Assembly (NCBI RefSeq): GCF_004519315.1
Contig: NZ_SOZE01000014.1
Location: forward strand, 1-64,000
Reading direction: 5' to 3'
Source of the DNA: Mucilaginibacter psychrotolerans
GTDB taxonomy: Bacteria; Bacteroidota; Bacteroidia; Sphingobacteriales; Sphingobacteriaceae
DNA: 64,000 nt
Position 1 is the stretch's first letter. Each line of letters starts with the position of its first letter. Below the pieces are notes generated by a model, which saw only the letters and a list, made by a program, of their open reading frames with translations, was not told where the DNA came from and made no database searches. Both the position numbers and the translations under genes were made by a program. Shown piece after piece: positions 8,461-16,316 of the stretch.

Positions 8461-8967
8461 TTACACCTGCTGCAGTATCCTCACGATGCGCTGTTTGTTA
8501 AAACGCTGATCGAAGAAGTAGGCTACTACAAAACCCAATATCCAAACGCTTAACGCTACAAAGTCGGAAATATTTAAAACAGGCTCAAGAATACCCGCGA
8601 GCATAAAGAAAATAAAGCCGACAAGTGAATAGTAATTAGCCTGTTTTAGTTTAAGTAAATAGCCATCTTGCCTAAAGTTCATTTTGAAAGCAAAATTCAG
8701 GATGGGAAACCATAAGAAGTAAAATAGGTTTTTTTGCAAAAGAGATAGCTCGTCAAATAGTACTTTCTGTATAAATATATCTGCTTTCTCTAATTGCTCC
8801 TGCTCATATTGGGCTTTCTCCGCTTCGCCCACATTCCTTTTAGCCAACTCTGCAGATGCAACAACAATCGCCAATTCGGTATAATCCGCTGTGTTATCCA
8901 TCATTGCCAGTAGTTTATTAGTGGGCAAGGTGGCGTAAGTTGCTTCTAATTGTTCTTTGCTAATCAT
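8461..8967 (-). CDS. Small membrane protein of unknown function
   Basis: A 168-residue protein not recognised as a named family. The first 75 residues are acidic and helical with no membrane segment. They are followed by about three hydrophobic helices (around LLQKNLFYFLWFPILNFAF, YYSLVGFIFFMLAGILEPVL and FVALSVWILGFVVAYFF) and a short basic tail. It is the first gene of the minus-strand group with the thioesterase and starts divergently from hsp20. Confidence 0.7.
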   Translation of the reverse strand: MISKEQLEATYATLPTNKLLAMMDNTADYTELAIVVASAELAKRNVGEAEKAQYEQEQLEKADIFIQKVLFDELSLLQKNLFYFLWFPILNFAFKMNFRQDGYLLKLKQANYYSLVGFIFFMLAGILEPVLNISDFVALSVWILGFVVAYFFDQRFNKQRIVRILQQV

Positions 8968-9003
8968 TTTGTCAGCGGTTGCAATTCGGTTAAATGGCTA
9001 ATA

Positions 9004-9048
9004 AGACATTTTGTCTGCTGTTTTTTTTATTTTGCAGACATTGTGTCT
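9004..9048. promoter_or_regulatory. Twin palindromes upstream of hsp20 (candidate heat-shock operator)
   Basis: Two near-identical 13-bp palindromes, AGACATTTTGTCT at 9004-9016 and AGACATTGTGTCT at 9036-9048, are 32 bp apart centre to centre (about three helical turns). They enclose a T-rich stretch and a possible GTCTGC/GCAGAC stem. They lie in the divergent gap between the membrane protein gene and hsp20, which fits a dimeric repressor or activator binding both sites. The regulator is not identifiable here. Confidence 0.6.
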
Positions 9049-9136
9049 TGTGGGTGCTTCGTTTTACCTGTTGGTATAACAGTTGATAAATCTTCAACGA
9101 AGTTAAACAAAAACAAAAACTCAGGAGGATATAAAA

Positions 9137-9574
9137 ATGACATTAGTAAAATTCAACAACGGACTAAAAGCTAACGCTAACCCATTCTTTAACGATGTAT
9201 TCGATTCTATCGTAAACGATTCGTTTTTGAGCGACAAATTGGTTGCCCGCGTACCGGCTGTTAACATTGCCGAAAACGACAGCGAATTCCACATAGAACT
9301 GGCAGTACCCGGCTTAAAGAAAGAAGATTTTAAAATTAACCTGGATAAAAACGTGCTGAGCATTTCGGCAGAAAAGAAAACTGAAAGCGGCCAAGAAGTG
9401 AAGAAATACAGCAAACGCGAATACAGCTACAGCTCTTTCGTGCGCTCATTCACCTTGCCCGACAGTGCTGATTATGCAAAAATCGAAGCAGACTATACTG
9501 ATGGTATTTTAAAATTGACCGTTGCTAAAAGGGAAGAAGCTAAATTCCAATCAAGGGAAATAGCCATAAAATAA
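9137..9574 (+). CDS. Small heat-shock protein, Hsp20/alpha-crystallin family
   Basis: A 145-residue ATP-independent holdase chaperone that binds unfolding proteins in the cytoplasm. The alpha-crystallin domain spans about residues 40-135, with the strand VPAVNIAENDSEFHIELAVP, the LDKNVLSISAEK core and the late DGILKLTVAK segment that holds the conserved G-x-L pair. A very strong Shine-Dalgarno (AGGAGG, 9123-9128) lies 8 bp before the ATG, which is unusual among the neighbouring genes and suggests high expression on demand. Twin palindromes precede it and a terminator follows. Confidence 0.93.
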   Translation: MTLVKFNNGLKANANPFFNDVFDSIVNDSFLSDKLVARVPAVNIAENDSEFHIELAVPGLKKEDFKINLDKNVLSISAEKKTESGQEVKKYSKREYSYSSFVRSFTLPDSADYAKIEADYTDGILKLTVAKREEAKFQSREIAIK

Positions 9575-9577
9575 AAA

Positions 9578-9657
9578 GCCTCACCTAAATCCTCTCCAAA
9601 GGAGAGGACTTTAAAAAGCTATTGCTCCCTCTCCCTTGGAGAGGGCTGGGGTGAGGC
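9578..9657. repeat. REP/BIME-like element, GCCTCACC family
   Basis: The element is bounded by GCCTCACC and GGTGAGGC and holds two hairpins, CCTCTCC-AAA-GGAGAGG and CCCTCTCC-CTT-GGAGAGGG. It begins 3 bp after the hsp20 stop codon. It resembles the two-hairpin REP mosaics of other bacteria. No transposase gene is nearby. Confidence 0.65.
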
Positions 9658-9693
9658 CAAAGAGTGTTTTCATAAGTTTGGTTTAGTTGAAAA

Positions 9694-9723
9694 GGCCGCT
9701 CAGCAATGTAGCGGTCTTTTTTT
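9694..9723 (+). terminator. Rho-independent terminator after hsp20
   Basis: A 7-bp stem GGCCGCT / AGCGGTC (one G-U pair) with a 9-nt loop is followed by seven T residues. It is correctly oriented for hsp20 and lies between two repeat elements. Confidence 0.7.
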
Positions 9724-9802
9724 AGCCCCACCCAACCCTCCCCGGAAGGGAGGGCTTTAAGAAAATAAAAAGTCTCCCCTTCCGGGGGAGATTTAGAGCG
9801 GG
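9724..9802. repeat. REP/BIME-like element, AGCCCCACCC family (copy 1)
   Basis: Two hairpins, CCCTCCC-CGGAA-GGGAGGG and TCTCCCC-TTCCG-GGGGAGA, are separated by an AT-rich spacer, and the element ends in GAGCGGGCT. Its right edge touches the TAG stop codon of yajQ (complement at 9803-9805). Close relatives occur at 48787-48863 (inverted) and 59068-59157, with a truncated one at 20887-20920. Confidence 0.7.
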
Positions 9803-10294
9803 CTACGCCCGCATATTAATATACTGTAGCGGCTGGCCGAAATCTTCGGTGCGGCACAGGCTTATAACGGCTTGCAGGTCGTCTATCTTTTTGGCGGTAA
9901 CGCGCACCTGATCGTTTTGGATGCTGGCTTCAACCTTCAGCTTGCTGTCTTTTATCTTCTTGACGATTTTTTTTGCCGCTTCTTTATCGATGCCTTCTTT
10001 TATTTTTATCTCTTTGCGTATCATGTTTCCCGATGCGTAAACCTCTTTGCCAAAATCGAGGGCTTTTGGGTCGAGCCCTTGTTTAGACATGCGGCTGATA
10101 ATGGCATCCTCTATAGCCTTTACGCGCATATCATCCTCGGTTACAATGGTTACCTCGTTTGTTTTCTTATCCAGGTCTATGGTGCTTTTGCTGCCGTTAA
10201 AATCATAACGGTTCAAAATTTCTTTCTTGGCGGTGTTGATGGCGTTATCCAGCGTTTGTCCGTCTATCTTGCTTACTATATCAAATGAAGGCAT
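9803..10294 (-). CDS. YajQ-family nucleotide-binding protein
   Basis: A 163-residue UPF0234/YajQ protein, the standard family length, made of two ferredoxin-like halves. The N terminus MPSFDIVSKID and the repeated blocks NRYDFNGSKSTIDLD and ASIQNDQVRVTAKKIDDLQ are characteristic. Family members bind nucleotides, and some bind cyclic di-GMP; the role in this organism is unknown. The ATG at 10294 was chosen because the family always begins with this MPSFDIVS block; the longer open frame upstream shows no family similarity. A REP element abuts its stop codon. Confidence 0.9.
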   Translation of the reverse strand: MPSFDIVSKIDGQTLDNAINTAKKEILNRYDFNGSKSTIDLDKKTNEVTIVTEDDMRVKAIEDAIISRMSKQGLDPKALDFGKEVYASGNMIRKEIKIKEGIDKEAAKKIVKKIKDSKLKVEASIQNDQVRVTAKKIDDLQAVISLCRTEDFGQPLQYINMRA

Positions 10295-10433
10295 AATGGT
10301 TATTTTAAAATGCAAAGCTAAGTAACATTTGCATAAGCTATAAACTATAATGCAGATATTTGGTTTACCTGCTTTGTATCTATTACAATTATTTAATATT
10401 ATCTTAACAAATAAAAAGGCAGATTTGTGCTTT

Positions 10434-12488
10434 ATGGATACTAAAAACATTCCGTTATTAAACAGGGAAATAAGCTGGCTATACTTTAACGACCGGGTTT
10501 TGCAGGAAGCGGCAGACCCCACCGTGCCGCTTATAGAACGTGTGAAGTTTTTAGCCATCTTCAGCAGTAATCTGGACGAGTTTTACCGCGTACGCGTAGC
10601 CACTTTAAGCCGCCTGGCCAACCTCAACGAAAAAGCGAAGGAAATATTAGGCTACAACCCCAAAAAACTGCTCAACCAGATCAAGAATATCGTGGTGAAG
10701 CAGGAGAAGAAATTCAACAACCTGTACGAGAACATCATTGTAAAAGAACTGGCCGAGGAAAAGATATTCCTGCTGAACGATAAGCAATTGAACGTAACCC
10801 GGGGTGAGTTTGTGAAGGATTTTTTCCGTGAGCGGCTTTTATCTACACTGGTGCCTATCATGTTGGATGACGAGCTACCCTTGCCGGAGCTGCGCGACCG
10901 CGCGATATACTTCTTCGTAAAACTAACCAAAGGAAAAAAATTCCGCTACGCGCTTATAGAGATACCCGATAGCCTTTCGCGTTTTTTAGTACTACCCGAG
11001 ACCAATAAGCTTAAATTCATTATCCTGCTGGATGATATCATCCGCTACAGTCTGGAGGATATCTTCTTCATATTTGAGCATGATAGCATAGAGGCCTACT
11101 CCATACAGCTCACCCGCGATGCAGAGCTGGACCTGGACAAGGAGGTGAGCGAAAAGTTTATAGATTCCCTGGCTAAAAGTCTTTTAAAGCGCCGCAAAGG
11201 CAAACCCATGCGCTTAGTGTTCGATACGGAGATGCCCCCCGATATGCTGGGCTACCTCGTGAAAAAAATGCGTTTGCAGGGCGAGAACCTGATTCCCGGC
11301 AGCCGTTACCAAAATTTCAAGAATTTCATCAGCTTCCCCAACGTGGGCCGGCCTGAGCTGGAATATAGCAAAACCCGCGCCCTGCCGCTAAAGGGGCTAT
11401 CGTTCGGCAAAAGCCTGATGGAGCTTATTGCCAAACGTGATTACCTTATCAGTACGCCTTACGAATCGTTCGATTATGTGATACACTTTTTGCGCGAGGC
11501 AGCTATAGACCCCAAGGTAAAAGAGATCAGCATAACGGTTTATCGCCTGGCCGAGAACTCTAAGATCATCTACGCGCTTATCAACGCCGCCAAAAACGGG
11601 AAAAAGGTTAATTGTTTGGTTGAACTGCGTGCCCGGTTCGACGAGCAGAACAATATCTACTGGAGCAACAGGCTGGAAGAAGAGGGTGTAAACGTACTTT
11701 ATGGTATAGATGGCTATAAAGTGCACTCTAAAATATGCCTGGTTATGCGTGTGGAGAAAAGCAAACCAGCTTATTATGCCTGCCTCTCTACCGGTAACTT
11801 TAACGAGAAAACTGCAAGGATCTACGCCGATCATACGCTACTCACCGCCGATAAACGATTGACCGGTGATTTGGTGAGCGTATTTAAAGCGTTGATAAAG
11901 CTTACGTTGCCCAAAGATTTAAAGCACCTCATCGTATCGCCGATAGATTCGCGGCCGGCCATTTACAAACTCATAGATAATGAGATAAAACTAGCCAAGG
12001 CAGGCAAAAAGGCGTACATGATATTCAAGATGAATAGCCTGGCCGATGAGCAGATGATAGCCAAGCTATACCAGGCCAGTAACGCAGGGGTTAAGATAAA
12101 GATGATCATTCGCGGCATGTGCTGCCTGATACCCGGCATAAAAGGCTTCAGCGAGAACATCGAAGTGATCAGCATCGTTGATAAATACCTGGAGCATGCC
12201 CGTGTGCACATTTACGGCAATGGCGGCAACGAACTGATGTACCTAACATCGGCCGATTTCATGACCCGAAACATAGAGAATAGGGTTGAGGTGGGTTTCC
12301 CCATTTATGACGACAACCTGCGCAAAGAAATACGCGACATTATTGATATACAGCTGCGCGATAATACCAAGGCACGTGAAATTACCGGGAGCAGCGTAAA
12401 TAAATACCACAAAACCAAAGCCGACGCACTCACCCGCGCACAAATAGATATTTACTCATACCTTAAAAATAAAAACACCACAAATTGA
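10434..12488 (+). CDS. ppk1: Polyphosphate kinase 1
   Basis: A 684-residue PPK1, which reversibly makes long-chain polyphosphate from ATP at the membrane or cytosol. The N-terminal LNREISWLYFNDRVLQEA block opens the protein. The phospho-acceptor His431 is in GYKVHSKICLV, and the second conserved His592 is in RVHIYGNGGNE. The ATG at 10434 gives the conserved N terminus; an upstream in-frame ATG at 10350 would add an unrelated hydrophobic leader. The final TGA overlaps the TTG start of ppx, so synthesis and degradation of polyphosphate are encoded as a coupled pair. Confidence 0.95.
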   Translation: MDTKNIPLLNREISWLYFNDRVLQEAADPTVPLIERVKFLAIFSSNLDEFYRVRVATLSRLANLNEKAKEILGYNPKKLLNQIKNIVVKQEKKFNNLYENIIVKELAEEKIFLLNDKQLNVTRGEFVKDFFRERLLSTLVPIMLDDELPLPELRDRAIYFFVKLTKGKKFRYALIEIPDSLSRFLVLPETNKLKFIILLDDIIRYSLEDIFFIFEHDSIEAYSIQLTRDAELDLDKEVSEKFIDSLAKSLLKRRKGKPMRLVFDTEMPPDMLGYLVKKMRLQGENLIPGSRYQNFKNFISFPNVGRPELEYSKTRALPLKGLSFGKSLMELIAKRDYLISTPYESFDYVIHFLREAAIDPKVKEISITVYRLAENSKIIYALINAAKNGKKVNCLVELRARFDEQNNIYWSNRLEEEGVNVLYGIDGYKVHSKICLVMRVEKSKPAYYACLSTGNFNEKTARIYADHTLLTADKRLTGDLVSVFKALIKLTLPKDLKHLIVSPIDSRPAIYKLIDNEIKLAKAGKKAYMIFKMNSLADEQMIAKLYQASNAGVKIKMIIRGMCCLIPGIKGFSENIEVISIVDKYLEHARVHIYGNGGNELMYLTSADFMTRNIENRVEVGFPIYDDNLRKEIRDIIDIQLRDNTKAREITGSSVNKYHKTKADALTRAQIDIYSYLKNKNTTN

Positions 12489-13372
12489 GATACGCCGCCA
12501 TTGATGTAGGCTCTAACGCCGTTAGGTTACTTATTGCCAATATTATAGAAAATAACGGATCCATTTCGTTCAAGAAGAACACACTGGTGCGCGTACCCGT
12601 AAGGCTTGGCGACGACGCTTTCTTAAACAAGCACATCTCTGATAAAAAGGCCGACGATCTGGTAAAATCCATGCAGGCTTTCCGCAACCTGATGGATGTT
12701 TTTAAAGTGACTGATTATATGGCTTGCGCCACATCGGCCATGCGCGAAGCTGATAACGGGCAGGAAGTTGTTGCACGCATAAAAACAGAAGCAGGAATTG
12801 ACCTGCAAATTGTACACGGCCAAAATGAGGCCCAAATTATCTATGCCAGCCATGCGGAAATAGATATCGATAAAGACAAGAATTATCTTTACATAGATGT
12901 GGGCGGTGGCAGTACCGAGCTTTCGCTTTTTTCACGAGGCAAGTTGTTGGCATCGCAATCCTTCAACCTTGGTACTATCCGCATCCTCGATAACCAGGAT
13001 AAGGAAGAAACCTGGAACGAGATGAAGGATTTCATCCGGGAGCATACGCGCCAGCTCAAGAGTATTTTCGGGATAGGTACGGGTGGTAACATTAACAAGC
13101 TTTACAAGCTGTCCAACGAGAAGGATAACGCCCCGTTGACGTATGTTAAATTAAAATCGCTATACAATTACCTCGATTCGTTTTCGATGAAAGAGCGTAT
13201 AAACGTTTTAGGCTTAAACCAGGATAGGGCCGATGTAATTATCCCAGCCTGCGAAATATACCTTACGGTTTTAAAATGCGCCAATATCAAAAGCATGTAT
13301 GTGCCAACGGTAGGTATGGTTGATGGCATCATTCAAACACTAATAGAAAAAAACCTCGGTCCGAGGCATTAA
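12485..13372 (+). CDS. Exopolyphosphatase / GppA family phosphatase
   Basis: A 295-residue Ppx/GppA protein, the short form without a C-terminal HD domain. It has the actin-like ATPase fold with the phosphate-1 loop AIDVGSNAVRLLI, a central YIDVGGGSTELSLF phosphate-2 motif and a TSAMREA segment. It removes terminal phosphates from polyphosphate or pppGpp; the pairing with ppk1 favours polyphosphate. The start is a TTG that overlaps the ppk1 stop (TTGA), an arrangement that implies translational coupling. Two terminator hairpins follow. Confidence 0.92.
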   Translation: MRYAAIDVGSNAVRLLIANIIENNGSISFKKNTLVRVPVRLGDDAFLNKHISDKKADDLVKSMQAFRNLMDVFKVTDYMACATSAMREADNGQEVVARIKTEAGIDLQIVHGQNEAQIIYASHAEIDIDKDKNYLYIDVGGGSTELSLFSRGKLLASQSFNLGTIRILDNQDKEETWNEMKDFIREHTRQLKSIFGIGTGGNINKLYKLSNEKDNAPLTYVKLKSLYNYLDSFSMKERINVLGLNQDRADVIIPACEIYLTVLKCANIKSMYVPTVGMVDGIIQTLIEKNLGPRH

Positions 13373-13422
13373 AATTATTTTAATAAATTGTTTACTAATT
13401 ACAAAACTGTTAGTATATTTGT

Positions 13423-13448
13423 CATGCCCGCTCAAAGGGCATGTTTTT
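13423..13448 (+). terminator. First terminator hairpin after ppk1-ppx
   Basis: A 7-bp perfect stem CATGCCC / GGGCATG with a 7-nt loop is followed by five T residues, 50 bp after the ppx stop codon. Confidence 0.65.
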
Positions 13449-13462
13449 CATAGGTAGATGTA

Positions 13463-13492
13463 GGGTCGGAAACTTGTTTTCGACCCTTTTTT
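13463..13492 (+). terminator. Second terminator hairpin after ppk1-ppx
   Basis: A stem of about 10 bp (GGGTCGGAAA / TTTTCGACCC, one G-T pair) with loop CTTG is followed by six T residues. Together with the first hairpin it separates ppx from ubiX strongly. Confidence 0.75.
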
Positions 13493-13532
13493 GTGCCCCT
13501 TGCTTTTCTGTTACGTATCTTTACTGCCGAAG

Positions 13533-14099
13533 ATGACAAAAAGAAAAATCGTAGTGGCCGTAACCGGCGCAAGCGGAGCCATTTACGCCAAGCTTTTATT
13601 GGATAAATTGCAAACGCTGCAAGCTCAGTTGGCAGAGGTTGCCGTGGTGATGTCTGATAATGCTAAACAAGTGTGGGTGTTTGAACTGGATAACAAAGCT
13701 TACAGCAGCTATCCTTTTAAATTTTACGCCAAAAAAGATTTCATGGCACCATTTGCATCAGGTTCGGCTAAGTTCGATACTATGGTTATTGTGCCTTGTT
13801 CAATGGGGACATTGGGCAGGATAGCCTCCGGAATATCTGATGACCTGATAACCCGCGCTGCCGACGTGGTGCTTAAAGAACGCCGCAAACTTATACTCGT
13901 AGCACGCGATACGCCGCTCAATCTTATCCACATCCGCAATATGCAAACGGTAACCGAGGCTGGCGGTATCATTTGTCCGGCCATACCATCGTATTACAGC
14001 AAGCCCAAAACGATAGAAGAATTGGCCATGACGGTGGTAAGCCGTGTGATAGACTTGATTGGGCTGGAGGATGAAAGTTACAGATGGGACGGGATTTGA
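13533..14099 (+). CDS. ubiX: Flavin prenyltransferase UbiX/PAD1 family
   Basis: A 188-residue UbiX enzyme, the typical length, that joins dimethylallyl phosphate to FMN to make prenylated FMN, the cofactor of UbiD-type decarboxylases. The N-terminal VAVTGASGAIYAKLL nucleotide loop, the VPCSMGTLGRIASGISDDL segment and the VARDTPLNLIH block are all present. The ATG at 13533 follows a TATCTTTA that resembles a -7 element. No ubiD gene is in this window. The longer frame starting at a TTG inside the preceding terminator was rejected. Confidence 0.92.
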   Translation: MTKRKIVVAVTGASGAIYAKLLLDKLQTLQAQLAEVAVVMSDNAKQVWVFELDNKAYSSYPFKFYAKKDFMAPFASGSAKFDTMVIVPCSMGTLGRIASGISDDLITRAADVVLKERRKLILVARDTPLNLIHIRNMQTVTEAGGIICPAIPSYYSKPKTIEELAMTVVSRVIDLIGLEDESYRWDGI

Positions 14100-14156
14100 T
14101 CGATTTTTATTAAATTGCCTTTTTTAGGATTCGAAGTTTACATGTTTATTTCCCTT

Positions 14157-14648
14157 ATGAAGAAAACGCTTTCATTGCTGCTTTTTGGCTTTTTTATTAT
14201 TTCAGTTGGCTTTGCACAAACTAAAAAAGCAAGCGTAAAAGATCTTGCTTTTATGGCCGGTAAATGGACACTCAAGCACGAATGGGGCGATATGGAAGAG
14301 TTTTGGGGGGCTCCAATGGGCGATAACATGGTAAGCACTTTTAGATGCGTAAAAGATGGTAAAGTAGTTTTCTATGAGTTTATGGTAATCGAAGCTTCGG
14401 AGAGTATGCCGGTGATGAAGCTACGCCATTTCAATAAGGGCAGTATAGGTTGGGAAGAAAAAGATAAACCGTATTTAATGCCGGCAATTAAGATCACTAA
14501 AAACGAGGTGGTATTTGAGTCGGTTGATAAAACCGTGCGCATTACTTATCGCCGTGTAAGTACCGTGAAATTAGATTGTATCCTCGACGAGAAAGATAAA
14601 AAGGGCACCTGGAAGAAAGACATATTTAACTATTCACTTAGCAAGTAA
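14157..14648 (+). CDS. Secreted DUF6265-like protein
   Basis: A 163-residue exported protein with a signal peptide (MKKTLSLLLFGFFIISVGFA, cut near AQ). The mature part has the pattern FMAGKWTLKHEWGDMEEFWGAPMGDNMVSTFR, then a YEFMVIEASESMPVMKLRHF strand. This fits the DUF6265 beta-rich family, found mainly as periplasmic or surface proteins of unknown role. The start at 14157 was chosen because it opens the signal peptide. It follows ubiX by 57 bp and may share its transcript. Confidence 0.8.
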   Translation: MKKTLSLLLFGFFIISVGFAQTKKASVKDLAFMAGKWTLKHEWGDMEEFWGAPMGDNMVSTFRCVKDGKVVFYEFMVIEASESMPVMKLRHFNKGSIGWEEKDKPYLMPAIKITKNEVVFESVDKTVRITYRRVSTVKLDCILDEKDKKGTWKKDIFNYSLSK

Positions 14649-14806
14649 TTGCTAACAGCACAGTTGTATTACGGATTAATAAAGAGGATTTTAAGCATTT
14701 TTTTAAGGATACTCACAGCGGACTGCAAAAAAAGACATTGTTTTGGGTAAACGCTACGCCCGTATCAATAATCTCATTTACATATAGATTTTTTGTGGGA
14801 TTTGTT

Positions 14807-14814
14807 TAAATTTG
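14807..14814 (+). promoter_or_regulatory. -7 promoter element before the S41 protease
   Basis: TAAATTTG matches the Bacteroidetes TAnnTTTG -7 consensus, 22 bp before the ATG at 14837. No clear -33 TTTG at standard distance was found. Confidence 0.3.
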
Positions 14815-14836
14815 GTTTAAACATCTGCCAAATCTC

Positions 14837-16222
14837 ATGAAAAAAACCTACTGCCTTATTTTATTGGCCTGTGCCCTTTGCTGCCGTACGGCGTATGCGC
14901 AGATTGATACCGTTGCTAACCTTTCTACCGAAGATAAATTGTATGGATTGAGCAAGTTTTGGTCGGAAGTGAGCGCGAATTTCGCCTATTTTGACCACGC
15001 CAAAGTAAACTGGGACAGCACTTACCGCGCTTATATCCCCAAAATTATCGCCACCAAAAATACCTGGGAGTATTACATGCTGATGCAAAAGTTTTGCGCT
15101 TTGCTAAAAGATGGGCATACCGGCATCGGCTTTCCAGAGAAGCTGCTCACCCATAAATCCCGGTATAAATGGATCTATATCGAAAATTTCGACAAGAAGT
15201 TTATCGTTACGGATATCCCCATTCAATATAAAGACATGGTGCCGCTGGGCTCGGAGGTAATCAGCGTAAATGGTGTACCTGCGAAAGCGTATGCCGAAAA
15301 AGAACTGATACCGTACATCAGTTCATCAACCGAGCACGTGCTTTGGAATACCGCAGCTGCCATGATGTTTTACGGTACCGATTCTACAAAACTGTTCCAC
15401 CTCAAGCTGAAAACCCCGCAAGGCAAAGTAATTCCTTATGATTATCAGTTCCATACCTATGGCACCAAGTGGGTAAGGCGCAACGGCACCACGCCCTGGA
15501 AGATGATGGATTTTAAAGTAATCGAAGGCATTGGCTACGTAAAGCTCAATACTTTCGGCGATGAAGCTATTGATAGCGCTTTCAAGAGCATCGTGCCGCA
15601 GCTATATGCCTGCAAAGGTGTGATATTAGACTTACGCGACAATGGCGGCGGCGATACCGGCGTAGGAGCAGAGATATTGAAGTACTTTACTGATAAACCC
15701 ATGTTGGTGGGTTCGGCCTGGAGAACCCGCGATAATTTATCCTCGTTTAAAGCATGGGGCTATTACCAGTCTAAAGATAAATCGGGCAAGCCCTTAACCG
15801 CATGGCAAAAGAAAGCGCTGGACTCTTATAAAGGCGATTACTGGTACCAGGGCGACACCATGCGTTTTGATAACGATGTAAAAGAAAAAAAGATAACCGC
15901 TCCGCTTATCGTACTTACCGGCAACAACACGGCATCTGCCGCAGAAGATTTCCTGATCATCCTTGACGACCTTAAGGGCCGCGCCACCACCATGGGCCAG
16001 CGTACTTACGGCAGCACAGGCCAGCCACTGCCAATCAGTTTACCGGGACTTACTGATGGCCGTATCTGCACCAAGCGCGACACCTACCCCGATGGCCGCG
16101 ACTTTGTAGGCATAGGGGTGATACCTGATATTGAGATACCACGCAACCCAAGCGATGTAATTGCCGGGACGGATACAGTGCTACAGGCTGCCTTGAAAGA
16201 AATGAAAAAGAAAACAAAATAG
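14837..16222 (+). CDS. S41 family C-terminal-processing-type peptidase, secreted
   Basis: A 461-residue exported protein with a signal peptide that ends near TAYAQ. It has the tail-specific protease fold: an N-terminal helical region, a short PDZ-like segment (EVISVNGVPAKAY) and the catalytic core with LDLRDNGGGDTGVG and the nucleophile Ser367 in NNTASAAEDF. A GSTGQPLPISLPG loop and a DFVGIGVIPDIEI end are typical of the C-terminal half. It probably degrades peptides in the periplasm or at the surface; the target is unknown. It stands alone between ordinary spacers. Confidence 0.9.
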   Translation: MKKTYCLILLACALCCRTAYAQIDTVANLSTEDKLYGLSKFWSEVSANFAYFDHAKVNWDSTYRAYIPKIIATKNTWEYYMLMQKFCALLKDGHTGIGFPEKLLTHKSRYKWIYIENFDKKFIVTDIPIQYKDMVPLGSEVISVNGVPAKAYAEKELIPYISSSTEHVLWNTAAAMMFYGTDSTKLFHLKLKTPQGKVIPYDYQFHTYGTKWVRRNGTTPWKMMDFKVIEGIGYVKLNTFGDEAIDSAFKSIVPQLYACKGVILDLRDNGGGDTGVGAEILKYFTDKPMLVGSAWRTRDNLSSFKAWGYYQSKDKSGKPLTAWQKKALDSYKGDYWYQGDTMRFDNDVKEKKITAPLIVLTGNNTASAAEDFLIILDDLKGRATTMGQRTYGSTGQPLPISLPGLTDGRICTKRDTYPDGRDFVGIGVIPDIEIPRNPSDVIAGTDTVLQAALKEMKKKTK

Positions 16223-16298
16223 GGTAGAAGCTGATAGTTTTTACATTGCGGTTAATAACTACTCACCACTCACTTAATCAACTATTCTCCAAAAGCCT

Positions 16299-16306
16299 TA
16301 TCTTTG
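16299..16306 (+). promoter_or_regulatory. -7 promoter element before mtaB
   Basis: TATCTTTG matches TAnnTTTG and lies 10 bp before the mtaB ATG, implying a very short leader. No -33 TTTG at the standard spacing is visible. Confidence 0.35.
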
Positions 16307-16316
16307 CGGGCTGAAA

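Noticed and set aside
10295..10558. N-terminal extension of yajQ
   Set aside because: YajQ proteins begin with MPSFDIVS; the extra residues have no family similarity and overlap the ppk1 start region in antisense.
13491..13532. Upstream TTG start for ubiX
   Set aside because: It lies in the T-tract of the preceding terminator and adds residues not seen in UbiX proteins.
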